A DNA stretch of 43,299 nucleotides from Alistipes sp. CAG:514 (GCA_000431015.1 HF985989.1:14501-57799), one strand, 5' to 3'. Positions 33,279-41,770 are shown, counted from the stretch's first letter. Numbers and translations are program-made. Notes: a model not told the origin generated them from the letters alone.

Positions 33279-34265
33279 ATGTACCCTCTGAAATTTGAGC
33301 CCTATCTCCGTGAGATGGTGTGGGGCGGAGAAAAGATCGCCCCGTTCAAGGGCGTAAAGACAAAGCGGCACAAGATAGGGGAGAGTTGGGAGATCTCAGC
33401 TGTCCCGGGCCATGTCTCAACGATAGCCAACGGCTCTCTTGCAGGCAAAAGCCTGACCGATGTGATGAATGAATATGGTCCTGAACTCGTCGGCAAGAAG
33501 GTCTTCGCCAAGACCGGCACGGAATTCCCGCTACTGATAAAGTTCATCGACGCGAAAAGCGACCTGTCGATCCAGGTCCACCCGAACGACGAGCTTGCCG
33601 CGAAGACCCATCCGGGGATGAAAGGCAAGACCGAGATGTGGTATGTGGTCGGAGCCGACGAGGGAGCCCATCTGCTGAGCGGTCTGACCGAGTGGATCAC
33701 TCCCGATGAATATGAGCAAAGAGTCAACGAACACACCATCACCGACGTGCTTGCAAGCTACAGGATCGCTCCCGGCGATGTGTTCTTCCTCCCTGCCGGC
33801 CGCATCCACGCCATCGGGGCCGGAGCCTTCGTCGCCGAGATCCAGCAGACATCCGACCTGACCTACAGGATCTATGACTATGGTCGCCTGGGTCTTGACG
33901 GAAAGCCCCGCGAACTGCACATCGAGCAGGCCAAGGAGGCCATCGACTACGATGTCTACCCGGACTACAGGACTGAATATTCCCGCGTCAAGGACGCCGA
34001 GACCAAACTGGTCAGCTGCAAGTACTTCACCACCTCGCTCTTCGACCTGGACAAGCCTTGCGCCAAGGATCTCTCTAAACTGGACTCTTTTGTGGTCGTG
34101 ATGTGCGTCGCCGGAGGCGGCAGCCTTGTTGACCATGAGAATGACGGCCAGGAGCACGTCGTGACCCTCCGTCAGGGCGAGACCGTTCTCATCCCCGCCA
34201 CCTCCACCGGCATCGAGTTCCGTCCCGACGCCTCGATGACCTGTCTCACCAGTTGCATCGAGTAA
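33279..34265 (+). CDS. manA: Mannose-6-phosphate isomerase, class I type
   Basis: This 328-residue cytoplasmic zinc enzyme interconverts mannose-6-phosphate and fructose-6-phosphate. Zinc ligands are seen as Gln99 and His101 in IQVHPND, Glu119 in KTEMWYVV, and His177 in PAGRIHAIGAG; the catalytic Arg is in TYRIYDYGR. The N-terminus (MYPLKFEPYLREMVWGGEKI) is typical of the short bacterial type. I start at the ATG at 33279; a TTG-initiated longer frame overlaps the previous stop and adds no conserved residues. Its place after a ROK kinase completes a mannose-to-fructose-6-phosphate route. Confidence 0.93.
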   Translation: MYPLKFEPYLREMVWGGEKIAPFKGVKTKRHKIGESWEISAVPGHVSTIANGSLAGKSLTDVMNEYGPELVGKKVFAKTGTEFPLLIKFIDAKSDLSIQVHPNDELAAKTHPGMKGKTEMWYVVGADEGAHLLSGLTEWITPDEYEQRVNEHTITDVLASYRIAPGDVFFLPAGRIHAIGAGAFVAEIQQTSDLTYRIYDYGRLGLDGKPRELHIEQAKEAIDYDVYPDYRTEYSRVKDAETKLVSCKYFTTSLFDLDKPCAKDLSKLDSFVVVMCVAGGGSLVDHENDGQEHVVTLRQGETVLIPATSTGIEFRPDASMTCLTSCIE

Positions 34266-34288
34266 AGGCATTCCATCGCATTGACACC

Positions 34289-35410
34289 ATGAACATCGAT
34301 CTGTACAGATACTCCCTATGCATTGCCTTGACCCTGATGGCGTTCTTTGTCTTTAGGTTCTTCTTCGGGAAGGTCCCCGACAAGAGGCTGTTCGCCAACT
34401 ACCTGCGGTCAAGGAATTTAATGGGGGCGGCGCTTTTGGTGCTGGCGGCAAATTATGCCGTCCATCTGTGCTTTGACATAAGGCAGGTTAACGTCAATGC
34501 AGCGATTGTGATGAATCTCTCAACGTATTTCTTCGGCTACGGGTTGTTCGTCGCGGCTCTTCACACACTTCTGAACCGCTCCTACATCACACGGAAGATC
34601 ATTGTGAGACATTGTCTGTCATGGCTTTTATATGTCATCCTGTCCGTCTCCGCGCTCTTGTTCACCGAAGACGGCACACTGAAAGCCGGCCTGATATATT
34701 CATTAGCCCTGATGCTTGCCCTGTATGGTTTCTCTCTGGCCTCACACCTGCTCAAGGCCTACCATCGGGCCGTCAAAAAGATGGATGACACCTATTCTGA
34801 CCATATCGCGACCTATGTCAGATGGATGTCGGTACTGACATATTGGATGCTCATTTTCGGCATCGGTTGTTCTGTGCTGACCTTCCTTCCTGACAATCTT
34901 GTTTTTGTTTGGGTGCTGTCTTCCGTTCCGTTCTACATTTATCTGTATGTAAGTTACCAGAACTACATGCTTTTTTATGAAACCGTCGAACGTGCCATCG
35001 AAAGTGACCCGGGACCGGATCTTCCTGTGACAGAAACGTTCTCCTGCAATCCGGAAATGCAACGTCTTGTGCAGGAATGGGTGGAGGCGGAAGGCTATCT
35101 GAAGCCGGGACTCACGATAGCGGATCTTTCCAAAACCCTGTACACAAACAGGACGTATCTTTCCGCTTTTATCAATCAGACCTACAAGGTGACTTTCCGG
35201 GAATGGATCTGCGGAATGAGAATCGACTATGCAAAACGCGCCTTGCTGGAGAGTCCTGACAGGTCCATCGCCGAAATCGCGGAAAAATCAGGCTTTCTTT
35301 CCGTGAGCAATTTCAATGCTTCCTTCAAGGAGAGAGAGGGTATGACCCCGACAAAATGGCGGATAAGCAATTTATCGGTTCGGCAAAAAAATGCTGATTT
35401 GACAAAATAA
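34289..35410 (+). CDS. Membrane-bound AraC-family regulator (seven-TM sensor)
   Basis: This 373-residue protein has about seven hydrophobic helices in the first ~230 residues (YSLCIALTLMAFFVF through VFYIYLYVSY-type segments) and then a C-terminal AraC DNA-binding domain. HTH 1 is LTIADLSKTLYTNRTYLSAF and HTH 2 is SIAEIAEKSGFLSVSNFNAS, with FKEREGMTPTKWR closing the domain. Such membrane-anchored AraC proteins are frequent in Bacteroidales and are presumed to sense a ligand at the membrane. I start at the ATG at 34289; the upstream TTG lies inside manA. It may act on the adjacent amidase/toxin-like genes. A 39-base stretch of this gene (34379-34417) recurs, with one mismatch, upstream of the barrel gene at 40242. 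Confidence 0.85.
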   Translation: MNIDLYRYSLCIALTLMAFFVFRFFFGKVPDKRLFANYLRSRNLMGAALLVLAANYAVHLCFDIRQVNVNAAIVMNLSTYFFGYGLFVAALHTLLNRSYITRKIIVRHCLSWLLYVILSVSALLFTEDGTLKAGLIYSLALMLALYGFSLASHLLKAYHRAVKKMDDTYSDHIATYVRWMSVLTYWMLIFGIGCSVLTFLPDNLVFVWVLSSVPFYIYLYVSYQNYMLFYETVERAIESDPGPDLPVTETFSCNPEMQRLVQEWVEAEGYLKPGLTIADLSKTLYTNRTYLSAFINQTYKVTFREWICGMRIDYAKRALLESPDRSIAEIAEKSGFLSVSNFNASFKEREGMTPTKWRISNLSVRQKNADLTK

Positions 35411-35433
35411 GGTTGTCCGTACGACAATTTCTT

Positions 35434-35470
35434 GACGGCTCGGCAAAATTCGTCGGAGCCGTCTTTTCTT
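35434..35470 (+). terminator. Rho-independent terminator after AraC gene
   Basis: GACGGCTC (35434-35441) pairs with GAGCCGTC (35456-35463), then TTTTCTT follows. A smaller inverted repeat, TTGTC-CGTAC-GACAA, lies just upstream (35413-35427). Confidence 0.7.
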
Positions 35471-35486
35471 CGGGTGCTTCATTTAG

Positions 35487-35494
35487 TATTTTTG
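35487..35494 (+). promoter_or_regulatory. Candidate -7 box of amidase/toxin-like operon
   Basis: TATTTTTG fits TAnnTTTG, just downstream of the terminator. The leader would be about 67 bases to the ATG at 35565. Confidence 0.45.
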
Positions 35495-35564
35495 TCTCAC
35501 AAATTCCTTGGGCGTGGTGAGCCACCCTGAGGCTTCCGGGTATGTTTCAAACAATATCAAAACG

Positions 35565-36725
35565 ATGAAGCGTCTTATCTATCTTGTGTCTTGTCTTTCA
35601 GTCTCGGTTTTCTTTCTGTCCTCTTGTGATAAGGGAGAAACCGAAACCGCCGCAAACCCTGCTGATTATCTGAGGAATGATGATCAGAAGGCTATGGTGT
35701 CCACATTGAAGAATTTGGCGGACGGGCATTTATATTCAGTGAAATATAGTTCGGACTACCACATCGATGAGGTCATGTCTAGCGGAGGGGCGAGTTCCAG
35801 CATGCAACTTCTCGGAAAAGTGGTGCCGATGCTGACAACAGTTCCGCTGGGCAAGGCTGACGGTGGCGTGGATTTCGGATGCAGTGCTTTCTGTGTCAAG
35901 TCCCAGGAAGGAGACGTGCTGGTGGGACGTAACTTTGACTATAGATTTGTGTCGTCTTCCAATGTGCTTGTACACAATGTCACAAAGGGAGTGCATGAGT
36001 CCATCTGCATCTCAGCCCTTCCATTTCTGGACAAAGACACTTATGTGGCCGGTGCGTTGTCGGACGGGAAGACGGATCTTTCCATCCCTGTGACCGCATC
36101 CATCTACTGCTGTCTGGACGGGATGAATGATGCGGGACTGTTCATAGGTGTCCTGTCTCTTCGAGGTACCGGCGGGGCGGTACAGCATGACCCCGGGAAG
36201 AGTGACATTGTCCCGACATTAGCCATCAGGCTGGTGCTGGACAGGTGTACAAGCGTTGAGCAAGCCGTGGAGGTTTTCCGGTCCCACAATTTTTTCGCGG
36301 ACGGTGAGAATTCGGACTCGAACTATCATTTCCTGATCGCCGACGCAAGCGGAAAGAGCGTTGTCGTGGAATATTACCGCCCGGGAGAGGTGCCGCCGCT
36401 GAGTGATCCGTCAGCGAAAGATTGGACGATGAACCTGCTTGACACCGACCACGTCACCAATTTCTATCTGTCCGAGGGATGGCGGAATGTCGGAGGAGGA
36501 AAAGAGCGGTACGACAAGCTCCACGAGACATTGGAAAAGAAGAACCGTGTGATGACGGAAGATGAATGCATGTCTCTGCTTGATGCCGTGCACCAAGATT
36601 TGCAATCCGAGGGAGGAGACATCACAAGCAACACGCAATGGTCAGTCGTTTACAATCTCACAAAGAAGACGGCGACTATCTGTGTGGACAAGGACTACAA
36701 CCGCAAACTGCCTTACAGACTGTAA
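35565..36725 (+). CDS. Lipoprotein Cys-Ntn amidase (choloylglycine hydrolase / acid amidase-like)
   Basis: This 386-residue lipoprotein (Cys21 in VFFLSSCDKGETET) contains an Ntn-hydrolase domain. Cys106 (DFGCSAFC) aligns with the nucleophile, and Arg122/Asn123/Asp125 (GRNFDYR) follow at +16 and +19, the same spacing as Cys2, Arg18 and Asp21 in bile salt hydrolases. GMNDAGLFIGVLSLRG and YHFLIADASGKSVVVEYY continue the family pattern. Unlike typical bile salt hydrolases, about 85 residues lie between the lipidated Cys and the nucleophile, as in acid ceramidase/NAAA-type precursors that self-cleave before Cys. It should hydrolyse a linear amide (bile salt, N-acyl amine, acyl-homoserine lactone or penicillin type). 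The start at 35565 gives the lipobox. It is four bases from the next gene. Confidence 0.8.
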   Translation: MKRLIYLVSCLSVSVFFLSSCDKGETETAANPADYLRNDDQKAMVSTLKNLADGHLYSVKYSSDYHIDEVMSSGGASSSMQLLGKVVPMLTTVPLGKADGGVDFGCSAFCVKSQEGDVLVGRNFDYRFVSSSNVLVHNVTKGVHESICISALPFLDKDTYVAGALSDGKTDLSIPVTASIYCCLDGMNDAGLFIGVLSLRGTGGAVQHDPGKSDIVPTLAIRLVLDRCTSVEQAVEVFRSHNFFADGENSDSNYHFLIADASGKSVVVEYYRPGEVPPLSDPSAKDWTMNLLDTDHVTNFYLSEGWRNVGGGKERYDKLHETLEKKNRVMTEDECMSLLDAVHQDLQSEGGDITSNTQWSVVYNLTKKTATICVDKDYNRKLPYRL

Positions 36726-36729
36726 TACC

Positions 36730-38344
36730 ATGAAACACTCTCTTTTACTTTATCTGGCCATACCGGCGTTCGTGCTTACGCTTGTCTCCTGCTCCAAGGA
36801 CAGTCCGGATTACGGTGATGAGGTCATCATTGAAGGCGACTACCGCAAGCCTTCCTCGCTCGCCGACGGCGAAGAAGATCGCGTTCCCGGCATGGGTCTC
36901 GGAAGGCCTCTCTAAGGACTTAGCGGACGCTGTCAAAGGCCGGCTGAAAGAGACGGCTCCTTCGGCTGACAACGCACAAGTGATTGTCACGGACATGGCC
37001 GGCTATTCCGGACTTGACACACTCAAGGGGCGCGTCGTGGTTGTCTGCGATCCGTCAAAAATCCTGCTTGAACAACTCGGTGTGGAGGCGGGAAATTTCC
37101 TCTGTGTGGCTTTCCAGCAGGGACGCTCCGGCCACTGTGCCGTGCGGACTCCGGCGGAGGGTCTGGAGGTGGACGAATGCCTCAACGGCCTTGTCTCCTG
37201 GACCAACAACGCCATCCTGAACGTGGCCGGCAACTTCGACCCGTCCTCTTTCTGGGAGGAGTCATGCCTGTACACGACCTATTCTGACAAGGTCAGCGAG
37301 AAGATAACCAACGTAGCGGCCTCCAAACACGATTACCTTGAGGGCGAGTTTTCCATAGATGTGCAGTTGAAGGTCACACCGATGCACGGATTCAAGAGCG
37401 GTGACTCGGAGGCCATGGATTACTACCTCATGACCTCCACCGTTTCGGTCGTGTCGGGGAAGATGTACACGGGGAATTTCACCAAGACGCACGGCTTGGT
37501 GAAAGCGAGGATATGCGGTTTCTATCTCAAGTCTCTCAGTTCTAACATCTACATATTAAACACCGCTGGAACTCCAGTAGGACGTTTTGTCCAGACTCCG
37601 ACACCGGAGACCGTCATCGGCTCGACCAGCTACACGACCGGCTGGAGCTTTTCCATCGGCGGAGGAATCACCGGCGGCACGTCTCCGATGATCTCATCAA
37701 ACACGGGATTCTCCATCTCCTCAAGCACATCCCGCACAATAAGCGACTGCGATGTGCTCAACAGGCACGAAGGCTCCACGGTCGGCTACGACTACGAGAT
37801 CAACAATCTTCCTCGCCTGAAATCCCTGAAAATCACAGACCCTCCGCTTGTCTCGACCTCGACCGTCAATTTCTATAGCCAGTGGGTGTGGGCTGTCCCG
37901 GCGGAGGACTACGACGTGGAGACCAAGTACAGGGTTGTGATAGATCTTTACAACCTTGTCTACGGCGCTTCCTATTTCTACTCGGGAAGTGTTGACTACC
38001 ACGATCTTGAGTTCGTTCAGAAGAAGTATTCCGTCACCAAGGACCTTCCTGTGCCCAACAGGGGGCCGACCGGGAAATTCGACCTCACGAACAGCGAGGA
38101 GGGCACTTTCATGACCAATGTCAGGCTGTACAACAAGAGCCACCCCGAGACCGGAAGCTACCATGACGGAAGCGTCTACGGCCAAGGCAACACCTGCTCC
38201 CTGTTCCTGGTGGCCGGCGACTACGAGCTGCAATGCGACATCAAGGACGCGAAAGGCAATACCAGGAAACGCAACTACACCGGACTTGTCAGAGTGAGGC
38301 CGGGAGGATCGGTGAGACTATCAACCGGCTACGGCTTCAAGTAA
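36730..38344 (+). pseudogene. Leukocidin-like lipoprotein A, frameshifted after the signal peptide
   Basis: Translation from ATG 36730 gives a lipoprotein signal (lipobox Cys21, LTLVSCSKDSPDYGDE) but stops at 36915. The rest of the protein continues in the next frame from about 36870 to 38344, from FPAWVSEGLSKD to the end LSTGYGFK. Comparison with the intact paralog at 38384 supports one original gene broken by one extra base or two missing bases. The body has an N-terminal alpha/beta part (VVVVCDPSK; CLNGLVSW), then a beta-rich region with MYTGNF, TSYTTGWSFSIGGGITGG, STSRTISDCD, VNFYSQWVWAV and DLPVPNR. This order (amphipathic Gly/Ser/Thr stem, then a rim-like Trp strand) resembles leukocidin/alpha-hemolysin family pore-formers. 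The break could be a real inactivation or a sequencing error. Confidence 0.65.
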
Positions 38345-38383
38345 AACTATGAATATATTCATGAACCTTCTGAATGAAATCCA

Positions 38384-40003
38384 ATGACCATGAAACGAAT
38401 AATTGATTTTCTGAATATACTTGCGCTTTGCGCGGCTTTTGGCCTGCTGGCCGCCTGCGGAGGGAAATCAGGCCTTGACCCCGATCCGGAACCGGAGCCG
38501 GAGCCCGTCGAGGAGAACCGCACCTCGGACCTGCCCTACTGTGTACTGTCTGAACTGGATGGCGACATCCTTGAGTTGATATATTCAAGATTCACCGGGA
38601 AGAGGGTCTCCTGCGAGGAGGCGAAGGTGGTTTTTGTGAGCGAGAAGGATGTCAAGGACGATGAGATCTTGAGCGCCTACCAGCGTGGAGCGGCGGTGGT
38701 CGTGGTCTCTCCGACTTCGGATCTGCTGACGTTCCTTTCGCGGCACAACATCGGTTTTCTGTCCGCCGAGACGTTGGACGACTGCCTTTTCGTGGCGTTC
38801 CACAGGAGCGGCAAGGTCTTCTCAATGGATGACTTTCCTCCAGCCAACCTGAACGGCCTTGTGTCATGGGTCGGTGACGCGCATTCCGCGAACACCTCGG
38901 GAGACGACCTGCTCCAGTCCATCCATCTGTTCTCGTCCCATGACTACAAGATTGACAATGGCTTGATCTTCAAGGACGGCAAGAAGGAGTTCAGGGTGAC
39001 GGGCGAAGGCCGCTTCGAGCAGTACTACTCGGTCATCCCGCTCTATGCGTTCAAAACGTCCAAGAGCAACTACATCGGGGACTTCTACATCGTTGACGCC
39101 ACGTTCTCGGTGGCTTCGTCCGGGATGTACGCCGGTAAGTTCAACAAGGTGCTGCCGAATGGCTGGACCGGCGATTTCATGGGCTATTTCCTGACCGGCT
39201 ACAATGTGGACATCTCCCTGGTCGATGACAAAGGCAATCAGGTTCCGGTCCGCTTCAATCAGGTTCCGTCCCCTTCAACCACGATAAACTCCCAGACCTA
39301 CACTTCCGGTGTGACATGGTCGTTCGAGGCCGGTTTGTCCGGTGGCGCCGCCGGCGCCGGGCTTTCCTTGAGCTCAGGCTGCAACTTCAGCAGTTCAAGG
39401 ACGCGTGAGATCAGGGACCTGTCCATCATCGACAAATCGTCTGACGGAAGCATCCACTACAAACTGGAGGTGAAGAACCTGCCGGAGTTGGTCAACACTC
39501 AGCCTCCGGCCATATCCAGAGCCACTTTTGATTTCCATTCCGGTTGGGTCTGGAGTGTGGAGAACACTGTGGAGTCCGACGCCGCCACCCATTACCGTAT
39601 GAAAGTGACATTGAGCGACATGAACTACCGTGACCTTTGCTCCAGTGCTCCTGGCGGACCGTACGGCATTCAGAACCGGCCCATCGAGAAGAAGGAGTTT
39701 TTCATCGACCTCCCGGTTCCGAACAGAATTCCTTGCGGCAATGTGAAGTTCGTCAACAGCGAGAAAGGCAAGTACATGACGGACATCGTCTTTATTGACT
39801 CCAAGAGTCCGAGTGATCCTAAAGGCTATCATTTCGATCCGTCAGGCAGTGTCTACTCCTATCAGGAGTGCTACGAGACCAGCCTCCCTGAGGGTACCTA
39901 CATTGTCCAGTACAGACTTGGAGGCACCTCCTGCACCGGAAAGAACATCGCCGTCAAGAGAGGTGAGACACTTGAGATCCAGTCCGGCTACTATGTGAAG
40001 TGA
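38384..40003 (+). CDS. Leukocidin-like lipoprotein B (intact paralog)
   Basis: This 539-residue lipoprotein has a lipobox at GLLAACGGKSG, followed by an acidic proline linker of alternating Pro and Glu residues. Either ATG 38384 or 38390 can start it; the second gives the usual MKR N-terminus. It matches gene A over most of its length: NLNGLVSW, MYAGKF, SPSTTINSQTYTSG, TWSFEAGLSGG, SSSRTREIRD, FDFHSGWVWSV, DLPVPNR and a final SGYYVK. The stretch from TTINSQTYTSGVTWSF to HYKLEV follows the stem pattern of staphylococcal alpha-hemolysin (…EYMSTLTYGFNGNVTG…), and ISRATFDFHSGWVWSV matches the following rim/cap strands. I infer a surface-anchored pore-forming-toxin-fold protein; function could be antagonism or adhesion. 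The N-terminal ~150 residues are not recognised. Confidence 0.65.
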   Translation: MTMKRIIDFLNILALCAAFGLLAACGGKSGLDPDPEPEPEPVEENRTSDLPYCVLSELDGDILELIYSRFTGKRVSCEEAKVVFVSEKDVKDDEILSAYQRGAAVVVVSPTSDLLTFLSRHNIGFLSAETLDDCLFVAFHRSGKVFSMDDFPPANLNGLVSWVGDAHSANTSGDDLLQSIHLFSSHDYKIDNGLIFKDGKKEFRVTGEGRFEQYYSVIPLYAFKTSKSNYIGDFYIVDATFSVASSGMYAGKFNKVLPNGWTGDFMGYFLTGYNVDISLVDDKGNQVPVRFNQVPSPSTTINSQTYTSGVTWSFEAGLSGGAAGAGLSLSSGCNFSSSRTREIRDLSIIDKSSDGSIHYKLEVKNLPELVNTQPPAISRATFDFHSGWVWSVENTVESDAATHYRMKVTLSDMNYRDLCSSAPGGPYGIQNRPIEKKEFFIDLPVPNRIPCGNVKFVNSEKGKYMTDIVFIDSKSPSDPKGYHFDPSGSVYSYQECYETSLPEGTYIVQYRLGGTSCTGKNIAVKRGETLEIQSGYYVK

Positions 40004-40241
40004 TCATGCTTTTGCGTGTGATTGGCAAGCAGAAGACTTTGATCATGAGACTTCTATGAAAATCTCATAACTTGTAATCCCGTCCGTGGCGTTGACGAGG
40101 GCTTCCTGCGGGAAAGAAAGAGGCGACACAAGGACACCGGAGGGGCGGATGCTGTGGAAGAACGCCAGAATTCCAGTTAACAGGCAACTCATTGTCTGTG
40201 AATGGATTAAAACCCTTGTCTTAGGTTGAGTTTTCTCAAGG

Positions 40242-40280
40242 GACAAGAGGCTGTTCGCCAACTATCTGCGGTCAAGGAAT
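40242..40280 (+). repeat. 39-base duplicate of a segment of the AraC regulator gene
   Basis: This segment is identical to 34379-34417 except for one synonymous-type change (TAC versus TAT) and would encode DKRLFANYLRSRN. No further similarity to that gene is visible on either side. It lies in the 323-base gap before the barrel gene. Otherwise I see no gene in 40004-40326. Confidence 0.75.
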
Positions 40281-40326
40281 GGCATGTTCTTTGGATAACG
40301 GGGAGGACAGGCTAACAATTAATTGG

Positions 40327-41079
40327 ATGAAAAAGTTATTAGTGGTGCTGGCGCTGGTTTCGCTGACAGGAAGTGCGGCTTTCGCACAAAGGGTTCATTC
40401 TGACAATCAAGACTTTAAGTTTACCGCCGGAGTGAGGATTCCGCTTAAGAGCACCAGTGCTAATTCGGGAGAGGTGATGAGCCTCACCTACGGGAAGTAC
40501 AACGACAAAGGCTTCGGAGTGCGGGGAGGCGTGCAGTGGATGTTCGAGAACATGGACATCAACGACTACCTCGGGATTCCTCTGTCCGTGTCGTGGAGCA
40601 ACGGAAAACGCACATCGTTCAAGGAATCAATAAGGCAGGGCGCCAACAACGCCGCCTACGGAGCATACCACAACAAGAGCTATTTCGGAACGAATCCGGA
40701 TGCCGGCACCATTCTGGGAAGTTTCTTCGCCGGATTCTTCAACAGGATCGAATTCTTCGCCGGACTGACTCCGGGCTACATTTTCGGACACCGGGAAGAG
40801 CCGCACGGCTTCTCCTACATCGGACAACAGGAGATTGAGCATTACGTCTACATCAAGAACCGTTTCAGCCTTACGGCCGACGCTGGTCTGGATTTGTCAC
40901 TCAACCTATGGCGGTTCAGACTGAGCGTAATCCCTTCCTTCCACTACTTCATCACAGACAACTACCGGGAGGTGAGCATCTCCCGCATCACCCACGACGG
41001 CAGCACCGACACCCACACCTCCGACAAAGCACACCCCTGGCAGTTCGCCATCCAAGGTGGCCTAAGTTTCTCCTTCTAA
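40327..41079 (+). CDS. Small outer-membrane beta-barrel protein
   Basis: This 250-residue protein has a clear signal peptide (MKKLLVVLALVSLTGSAAFAQ). Its alternating aromatic/Gly strands are typical of small outer-membrane barrels: FKFTAGVRIPL, GFGVRGGVQWMFE, IEFFAGLTPGYIFG, FRLSVIPSFHYFI. The C-terminus, IQGGLSFSF, ends in Phe as required for barrel insertion. I start at ATG 40327; a longer frame reaching upstream includes the duplicated AraC fragment and is unlikely. It follows the two leukocidin-like genes in the same direction after a 323-base gap. Function is unknown; by analogy with Bacteroidales antimicrobial proteins whose receptor variants lie beside the toxin gene, it could be a self-resistant receptor, but this is speculation. 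Confidence 0.75.
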   Translation: MKKLLVVLALVSLTGSAAFAQRVHSDNQDFKFTAGVRIPLKSTSANSGEVMSLTYGKYNDKGFGVRGGVQWMFENMDINDYLGIPLSVSWSNGKRTSFKESIRQGANNAAYGAYHNKSYFGTNPDAGTILGSFFAGFFNRIEFFAGLTPGYIFGHREEPHGFSYIGQQEIEHYVYIKNRFSLTADAGLDLSLNLWRFRLSVIPSFHYFITDNYREVSISRITHDGSTDTHTSDKAHPWQFAIQGGLSFSF

Positions 41080-41120
41080 GGAGCGCGACGGTATTGCACT
41101 CCCCAACACAAAAACTGATC

Positions 41121-41428
41121 TTCAAGGGATCACCACCACTTGAAATCCATCCATAGGCTTGTAACATTGCGACATGCGAACATTTATCCTCCTGCCGAGG
41201 AAAGGGACGAGTATTCCTGAACATATTCGCCAAGCAATGTGTTGCCTGACCAAGATGTGGCCTTGCCTTCTTGCTGAATCATCCATTTTGCAAAACACTT
41301 TCAGCGCGATCACCAATCCTGAAGGCTGTGCATAGGTTGAGGCTGAATTTCTTCACAATGAAGGCAATAGTTTTTCACCCGAATGCCGTCCCCATGCCGT
41401 TCTGTTGGCGATTGCGCTGAAGGTGTTT
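41121..41428. repeat. Three degenerate copies of a ~40-base repeat in both orientations
   Basis: Copy 1 (41121-41161) and copy 2 (41299-41340) lie on the minus strand; copy 3 (41391-41428) is on the plus strand. Shared blocks, read in one orientation, are CCTATG or CCCATG, a variable part with TTC, then TGGTGATCGCGCTGAA-type sequence (TTGGCGATTGCGCTGAA in copy 3). Copies 2 and 3 are the closest pair. Confidence 0.5.
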
Positions 41429-41558
41429 CGTATTATTCGTTGGCAGAGGGAGTTGGTCTTCGTGCCGCTTCGAAATGACAAGAGATCATCTTTTTTGACA
41501 AAAATATCAAGCAACCCTTATAAAAATCTATCGATCGTTTTCTCGACAGCTCACACTG

Positions 41559-41590
41559 CCGCTAAATAGCAATTAGCGGTATTACCTTTG
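41559..41590 (+). promoter_or_regulatory. Palindrome plus -7-like box
   Basis: CCGCTAA (41559-41565) and TTAGCGG (41573-41579) are a perfect inverted repeat, followed immediately by TACCTTTG (41583-41590), which matches TAnnTTTG. No clear downstream gene is present, only the 39-residue frame at 41675, so this may be an orphan regulatory remnant. Confidence 0.35.
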
Positions 41591-41770
41591 TCGCGGAAGA
41601 ATCACCAGAATAGCTCCAATGGGTGGCTTATGATGGTTTAAAAAAAGATAAGCGGCAGCCTTGCATATTCAAGAATGATTATGTACTTTAGCAAGACATA
41701 CTTGAGAACACGGAAGTGTAAGTTTATTCTCGAATACGAATCTGGACAATTCACTTGGAAGAGAGTAAGA

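Larger units (their letters stand above)
41080..41770. other. Gene-poor spacer with remnants and repeats
   Basis: No convincing gene lies in this ~690-base stretch. It holds three degenerate copies of a ~40-base sequence (see repeat entry), a palindrome next to a -7-like box near 41559-41590, and a weak 39-residue frame at 41675-41794 (MIMYFSKTYLRTRKC…) that has no recognisable features. The composition is AT-richer than the flanking genes. Confidence 0.6.

Noticed and set aside
38490..38515. Pro-Glu coding repeat in the second leukocidin-like gene as a phase-variable tract
   Set aside because: The short imperfect CCGGAG-type repeat is a six-base unit, so gain or loss would not change frame; it encodes a linker.
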